The notes below the pieces were generated by a model, which was given only the letters and a program-made list of their open reading frames with translations, was not told the origin of the DNA and made no database searches. Below, piece after piece: positions 59,466 through 64,000 of a stretch of 64,000 nt of DNA; within the stretch, counting starts at the first letter, position 1; each line of letters opens with the position of its first letter. Both the position numbers and the translations under genes were made by a program. Source of the stretch: Leptolyngbyaceae cyanobacterium. GTDB taxonomy: Bacteria; Cyanobacteriota; Cyanobacteriia; Cyanobacteriales; Aerosakkonemataceae. Where the stretch lies: positions 16,871-80,870 of the forward strand of contig DATNQN010000104.1 of NCBI GenBank assembly GCA_036703985.1, written 5' to 3'.

Positions 59466-61223
59466 TTACACCGAATTCCTCGATAATTTTTCCAGGTAAA
59501 CTAAAGTTTTTCGGATACTTGTCTGGCGAATAAAGGTTTTTAAATTTGATTTGATGAATTCACTTAATCTATAGCGACGCGATGCCAAATCTAGTTTTAA
59601 TTGTTGGGTTAAGAAATTGATTCGACTGAAATCTTTGTCTTCAGTAAAAACGGATTTTTTCAACTTTTTTGAAAAATTAAATTGCCCACTAGCTCCCAGC
59701 ATTAGACAAAGACGATCTATCCACTCACTGAAACTGCGATCGGGCAGTTGGTGAACGCTATAGCGAACTTTCAGTTTACAGTTTATCTGTGAACTATGTT
59801 GATTTTTTTCATTCCTCAAAATCTCGATCGCTAATCGAGTGCGTTCAAGCTCAGGGTGGTTAAGAGAAGGAAATTGTTGGCAATGTTGATTAGCAGCATC
59901 TAAATTTCCTTGGCAAAGTAAGATAATGATATAATAAGCCCACTCTACTGGATCGGGTTCTTTAGCCCTATATTCTTCAAGCGTATATCTAATTGGCTGC
60001 CAAATCCAATCAAGCGCTTGTGCTGGATCTCCTCTATAAAGGTAACATAGCGCTAGTCTCAGTTTAGGTTCGGGCATCCAGGATATATGAACATTGCATT
60101 GAAAATATAAAGCTTCTGCTTCTTCATATTTACCTGCCCATAATTTTTCATCTCCTCGACGTAAAAGATCGAGAATTAATCCATCACAAATGATATGTTT
60201 ATTTTGAGAATCAGATAATTTTCCTACAATACAAAGTGGTTCAAATGGATTGGATTGAATAATTTTTTGATCTTCTTGAAGGTTCTTATAAAGTTTAAAC
60301 CATTGTAATATTTGATCCCGATGCTTCAAAGTATGCCGAGAATGGACAAGCTTATAACCAGCATCAATAATTTTTTCTAACTCATCTAAATTTTGAAATA
60401 GATAGTCAAGTTTATCCAATACATTTGTGCCATCGGCAAACACGCAATTTTGCATATCAATGAATCCAGCGGCTTCAATACTAGCAGTCTTCTCTGTAAG
60501 AAGACAGGATTTAGAGGCAGGGATCTCCAAGTGTTTGCGAACTACTTCCCTGGCGATCGTACCGCATGATGGGACAAACCAAGAAGCATTGATCGTGCGG
60601 GCATACTGTTCACCATATATTCCTCTGGGAGTCCCTGAATCCTTAACATAAGTTGGGTGTGGGCAAATCAGTGAAGGATAATGGCTAGTAATAATTTTAG
60701 TGATATTTTGCCGCCAAGGATACAGCGAATGTGAGTACCCCGTCATCAGTACTGGGATATTTTTAGGCTGATGATAATCTTTATATATATCCGGATCGAT
60801 AAAATTTGGCCAAACAAATAAATTCTCGGCAATTTCTGGAGTGTACTCAGCAGTAGTAGTGCAGATAGAGAAAAAAGTTTCTATACCCCAACATTCCATA
60901 TCTGATAAGAACCCCGATCGCGCTTCACACCAGGAGTCTCCATTATGCAATCCTAGTTTAGGTATTTTGGGGTAAGCGCTAGTGTTTTTTATATCCAGTC
61001 TATGAATAGATTTATAGTTAACACCACTTTCAAAAAGTGCAAGATCCGGTTGATAGCGATCGCAAACTTCCTCATAATCACAATCTTCATTAATAACAGT
61101 TACATCAAAGAATTCTAATAAACATTTAATATGTTGTTGCCTATGCAGCAAAATGAATTCACGTAAAGTTTGGTCATGCTTAAACTGAAAAAATACAAGC
61201 TTTGGCTTAGTAGCGTTTTCCAT
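59466..61223 (-). CDS. CgeB-like glycosyltransferase with C-terminal TPR-type helices
   Basis: A 585-residue protein with no usual GT4 motifs at the N-terminus. Residues ~1-310 follow the CgeB/YkvP pattern: FFQFKHDQTLREFILLHRQQH, ALFESGVNYKSIHRLD, PKLGLHNGDSWCEARSGFLSDMECWGIETFF and VRKHLEIPASKSCLLTEKTASIEAAGFID. The last part, from residue 350, has TPR-like helices (WAGKYEEAEALYFQCNV; LALCYLYRGDPAQALDW). Members are taken as probable glycosyltransferases. First gene of the minus-strand group that includes the GT4 and GT2 genes. Confidence 0.7.
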   Translation of the reverse strand: MENATKPKLVFFQFKHDQTLREFILLHRQQHIKCLLEFFDVTVINEDCDYEEVCDRYQPDLALFESGVNYKSIHRLDIKNTSAYPKIPKLGLHNGDSWCEARSGFLSDMECWGIETFFSICTTTAEYTPEIAENLFVWPNFIDPDIYKDYHQPKNIPVLMTGYSHSLYPWRQNITKIITSHYPSLICPHPTYVKDSGTPRGIYGEQYARTINASWFVPSCGTIAREVVRKHLEIPASKSCLLTEKTASIEAAGFIDMQNCVFADGTNVLDKLDYLFQNLDELEKIIDAGYKLVHSRHTLKHRDQILQWFKLYKNLQEDQKIIQSNPFEPLCIVGKLSDSQNKHIICDGLILDLLRRGDEKLWAGKYEEAEALYFQCNVHISWMPEPKLRLALCYLYRGDPAQALDWIWQPIRYTLEEYRAKEPDPVEWAYYIIILLCQGNLDAANQHCQQFPSLNHPELERTRLAIEILRNEKNQHSSQINCKLKVRYSVHQLPDRSFSEWIDRLCLMLGASGQFNFSKKLKKSVFTEDKDFSRINFLTQQLKLDLASRRYRLSEFIKSNLKTFIRQTSIRKTLVYLEKLSRNSV

Positions 61224-61321
61224 ACAAATTGGTGGTTAAATGTCTACTAACTGCTGATTTAGACTTTTAGACTTTGTGAGAGCCAAATCCTTATAAGTTG
61301 GCTCTCACAGTTGAAATTTTG

Positions 61322-64000
61322 TTAAACAATCAGACCAGCACTTGGAGTTTGAGGTTTAGCCCCCATATCTGCCAGAACATTCGCTGTAATTTGCTTAACA
61401 CGAGGATCGGTTCGGCTGGTGCCATATAATCCCCAAGGCCATTGGATAGTACCAGTAGAGAATACTTTCGCACCGCTGGGCGCAGTGTAACGAACCCCAT
61501 TAGAAATATAGAGGTTGGTTCCCGGAGGAAGTAGCGGCAGAGATCCTTGTGGAGTAACAGGGGATTGTGACAGAACAACCAAACCAGATGGACTAAAGCC
61601 ATTATTTAGAACTGCATCCCACTCGTATCCCACAAGACCTGTAAGGATATCACCATTTTTGAGTCCAGTGTGTGCATAATAAGGATCTGAACTGTTGCTA
61701 ACCACCCAGTCAAATCCTCCAGTGGAGTCGCCACTACCGGTGTTACCAATGTATGCTACACCCAATAGTGAATTTTCTGGTCGATTGAGTTCGGGACTGC
61801 GGAACACCGTTGTAGCCTGAGAAATGTCATTTTGTGCAACTGGGTCGAGTGCCCAATTACTCTTATAAGAAACCATCACGCGGTTTGGCTCTCCAGTGCT
61901 GGATGGTTCAAATCGGACTCGCCAGTAAGCTGTATTAGCAGAGAAGAAGCCAAGGTTAATACCGTTGTCCCGGGCTTTCTCTATGTTATCGAACATTTCC
62001 ATCGACCAGTACTCATCATGGCCAACTGATAGAAATGTTTTTTGCGAAAACAACTGTAGAGGATTGGTATGAACATCAAGGTTAGTGTAATAGGAGACAT
62101 CATAGCCCTGAGATTCAAGCCATGCCACCATGTTGTATTCCCACGCGATCATATTGTTGATGTTGTACCCATCATTATTAAGTGAACCTTGATGGGTAGG
62201 AGCCATTGGCCGATTGAAGGAAACTTTAAACGCCCGTTGCTCACCAATACTATTGGAGGTGTAAGTGCTGTAACCACCGTAATTGTTGTAAGCTTCATAA
62301 GTAGTAAAGCTAGCCTGGAACCCTAAATCGGCTGGACGATCGTCATCACGCACCGCAAACCACACTTGAGATTCTTTCCCAGTTCTGATATCTGTCATCT
62401 CAGCAATGTAGAGGCCACTTGTCCAGTCATTGCCCACCTGCAAATTGTAGGAAGTATTCCAGTTATACTCAACCAGCCGCGTGTTTGGATCGAAGATCGG
62501 CCCGGACTGAGTAGTACCATTGAGTAAACCACTACTGGTGATTAGTCGTCCTCCCGCCCCGCCGTAATAGCCCAATCGATAGACATCAATCTTATATTGT
62601 CCAGGCTGGGCTAGAGAAACCTTAATTGGCAGAACTTCACCTTGATTCACGCTAGTTGCTCCGGCATACCCGGCAATTTCATTATTGGCAGCCAAATTAG
62701 CGATTTGCCAAGCTGTTGTACCTTGTTTTTGATTTTCTACCACGATCGGATTGAGAGCAGCTACAGTTGTCCCAGAAGTAGCGACGCTTTCAAATGTATT
62801 GTTTCCATCAGTATAAGTTGCCGTTGCTCGTACTTGCTTGTTTATCTGAGCGTTCGTCAATGTGAAGGTCTGGCTGGTCGCTCCTGCAATATTATTCCAG
62901 CTACCACTCTCCAATTGTTGCCATTGGTAGTTAATCGTCGCTCCCAGCCCATCATCATCAAGAATGCCTGCGATTAAGCTCTGACCAACCGTAGCACTGC
63001 CTCTCAAAATAGATAGACTTTGGTCATTGACGTTGATTACAGCAGATGTAGGGTTGCTGAAGACCGTTTCACCGACCCCCAAGGCATCGGTATAAGTTGC
63101 TTTCACCCGCACTTGTTTAGCCACTTGTCTATCGCCCAAGGTGAAAGTCTGCTTAGTAGCTCCAGCAATATCGCTCCAGGTATTGTTCTCTAATTGCTGC
63201 CACTGATAGGCAATCGCTGCACCGTTCGCGCCATCGGTATCAACAACGTTTGCGGTAACAATTTGGTCTTCTTGAACAGTTCCACTAATGGTTGCGCTAC
63301 CAGGATGATTATTGGCGGGTGTAAAGACAATATCGCGGTAGTAGTTCTCATTTTGGTAAGAGGCATTCGGGAATACAGCTACCGTTTCGTTGTATACCCC
63401 TGCTCCCACCCCCGTACTGATACTGCCATTGGTAATTGGATTGGCAAATCCGCCAGTACTAGAAGCGTAGTAACTATTAGCATTGACCGAGACAACGTAA
63501 GTCTGATTAGCTGCAATGGTTAAGGGAGTTGCCAAGACTTGTTCTTGCCAACCCGACGCTGTTTCATTGGTGAAATTAACACTGGCAAGCAGTTGACCTG
63601 TTGAAGACCAAATTCTTCCAACGTGCGTTCCGGTTTCGCTAGGTGATTTGTAGTAACGAATTGCATGGACATAACCACCAGTGAGCGGGGTAAACCTCAT
63701 TCCTAATTCATAATCAACTCCAATTCCATCTGTAAAATTAGGATTAACAGGGGTAACTGTTGGAGTGAAGAAGGTTTGAGCAGGCAGGGTGTCAGAGATC
63801 GGGTTAGAAGCAGGACTAAAGATGTTTTCGCTGCCCCCCAGAACGTCTGTATAAACCGTATTCACCCGAATCTGCTGTCCTAGCAAAGTATTGTCCAAGT
63901 TCAGCGTTTGGTTAGTGGCTCCGCTAATATTGCTCCAAGTTCCATTCACCAACTTTTGCCACTGATAGTTGATGCTCGCTCCCGTCAGTCCATCAGCATC
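61322..64000 (-). CDS. Large secreted N,N-dimethylformamidase-like protein (5' end outside window)
   Basis: 892 residues are visible; the frame is open to the window edge, so the start is missing. The order from the edge: part of an Ig-like repeat, a DUF4082-type domain (FTDGIGVDYELGMRFTPLTGGYVHAIRYYKSPSETGTHVGRIW), two further Ig-like repeats of the type AIAYQWQQLENNTWSDIAGATKQTFTL, then a C-terminal ~480-residue domain like the large subunit of N,N-dimethylformamidase: VYRLGYYGGAGGRL, YNTNLDVHTNP-type, KTFLSVGHDEYWSMEMFDNIEKARDNGINLGFFSANTAYWRVRFEPSS. The Ig repeats suggest an extracellular protein. The enzymatic activity is not known from this alone; polysaccharide-associated roles fit the position. 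Confidence 0.8.
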   Translation of the reverse strand, partial: DADGLTGASINYQWQKLVNGTWSNISGATNQTLNLDNTLLGQQIRVNTVYTDVLGGSENIFSPASNPISDTLPAQTFFTPTVTPVNPNFTDGIGVDYELGMRFTPLTGGYVHAIRYYKSPSETGTHVGRIWSSTGQLLASVNFTNETASGWQEQVLATPLTIAANQTYVVSVNANSYYASSTGGFANPITNGSISTGVGAGVYNETVAVFPNASYQNENYYRDIVFTPANNHPGSATISGTVQEDQIVTANVVDTDGANGAAIAYQWQQLENNTWSDIAGATKQTFTLGDRQVAKQVRVKATYTDALGVGETVFSNPTSAVINVNDQSLSILRGSATVGQSLIAGILDDDGLGATINYQWQQLESGSWNNIAGATSQTFTLTNAQINKQVRATATYTDGNNTFESVATSGTTVAALNPIVVENQKQGTTAWQIANLAANNEIAGYAGATSVNQGEVLPIKVSLAQPGQYKIDVYRLGYYGGAGGRLITSSGLLNGTTQSGPIFDPNTRLVEYNWNTSYNLQVGNDWTSGLYIAEMTDIRTGKESQVWFAVRDDDRPADLGFQASFTTYEAYNNYGGYSTYTSNSIGEQRAFKVSFNRPMAPTHQGSLNNDGYNINNMIAWEYNMVAWLESQGYDVSYYTNLDVHTNPLQLFSQKTFLSVGHDEYWSMEMFDNIEKARDNGINLGFFSANTAYWRVRFEPSSTGEPNRVMVSYKSNWALDPVAQNDISQATTVFRSPELNRPENSLLGVAYIGNTGSGDSTGGFDWVVSNSSDPYYAHTGLKNGDILTGLVGYEWDAVLNNGFSPSGLVVLSQSPVTPQGSLPLLPPGTNLYISNGVRYTAPSGAKVFSTGTIQWPWGLYGTSRTDPRVKQITANVLADMGAKPQTPSAGLIV

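Overview
This is chromosomal DNA of a cyanobacterium, probably a filamentous one. The octamer GCGATCGC and its core CGATCG (HIP1) recur throughout. There is a GlcD/E/F glycolate dehydrogenase set, a Ser/Thr kinase fused to TPRs, a two-partner-secretion exoprotein with the typical cyanobacterial C-terminus, WG-repeat and HEAT-repeat exported proteins, and the dispersed short palindromic repeats usual in large cyanobacterial genomes. No rRNA, tRNA or CRISPR array was seen.

Layout. 0-3.4 kb: tail of a LivF-type ABC ATPase, a small membrane protein, an IS605-like unit with an internally deleted tnpB, and a phosphoserine transaminase. 3.5-7.3 kb: a large TpsA-like secreted beta-helix protein. 7.5-24.4 kb: a region rich in sulfur and transport genes. 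It holds a JAMM peptidase plus MoeZ-like enzyme, a Crp/Fnr regulator, a prohibitin homologue, an Rrf2 regulator with cysteine synthase, a LysR regulator, two TauE/SafE permeases, a DUF1634 partner, three CadD-like transporters and an amino-acid permease. A shared ~25-bp motif lies in front of several of these genes and suggests one regulon. 24.6-35.3 kb: kinase-TPR, glcD, a broken REP-associated transposase between REP-like repeats, glycogen phosphorylase, an HD hydrolase, glcE and glcF. 35.4-38.8 kb: a decayed HipA-like kinase with a HIRAN-type partner, then an ISL3 fragment cut by an intact TnpB element. 38.8-44.6 kb: small exported proteins, a Na+/H+ antiporter followed by a TPR-SPINDLY glycosyltransferase, and a HEAT-repeat protein. 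45.6-64 kb: an exopolysaccharide or surface-glycan region with a Wzc-like protein, many GT4 and GT2 glycosyltransferases, a methyltransferase, an acyltransferase and the C-terminal 892 residues of a large secreted N,N-dimethylformamidase-like protein.

The most unusual items are the candidate sulfur/CadD regulon motif, the eroded HipA-like/HIRAN pair, a tnpB that lost its recognition half but keeps the RuvC triad inside inverted hairpin ends, a RAYT gene stopped just before its catalytic tyrosine, a perfect 27-bp palindrome inside a small ORF, and a 35-bp tandem array upstream of a TauE/SafE operon. All family calls were made by reading motifs; no database search was run.
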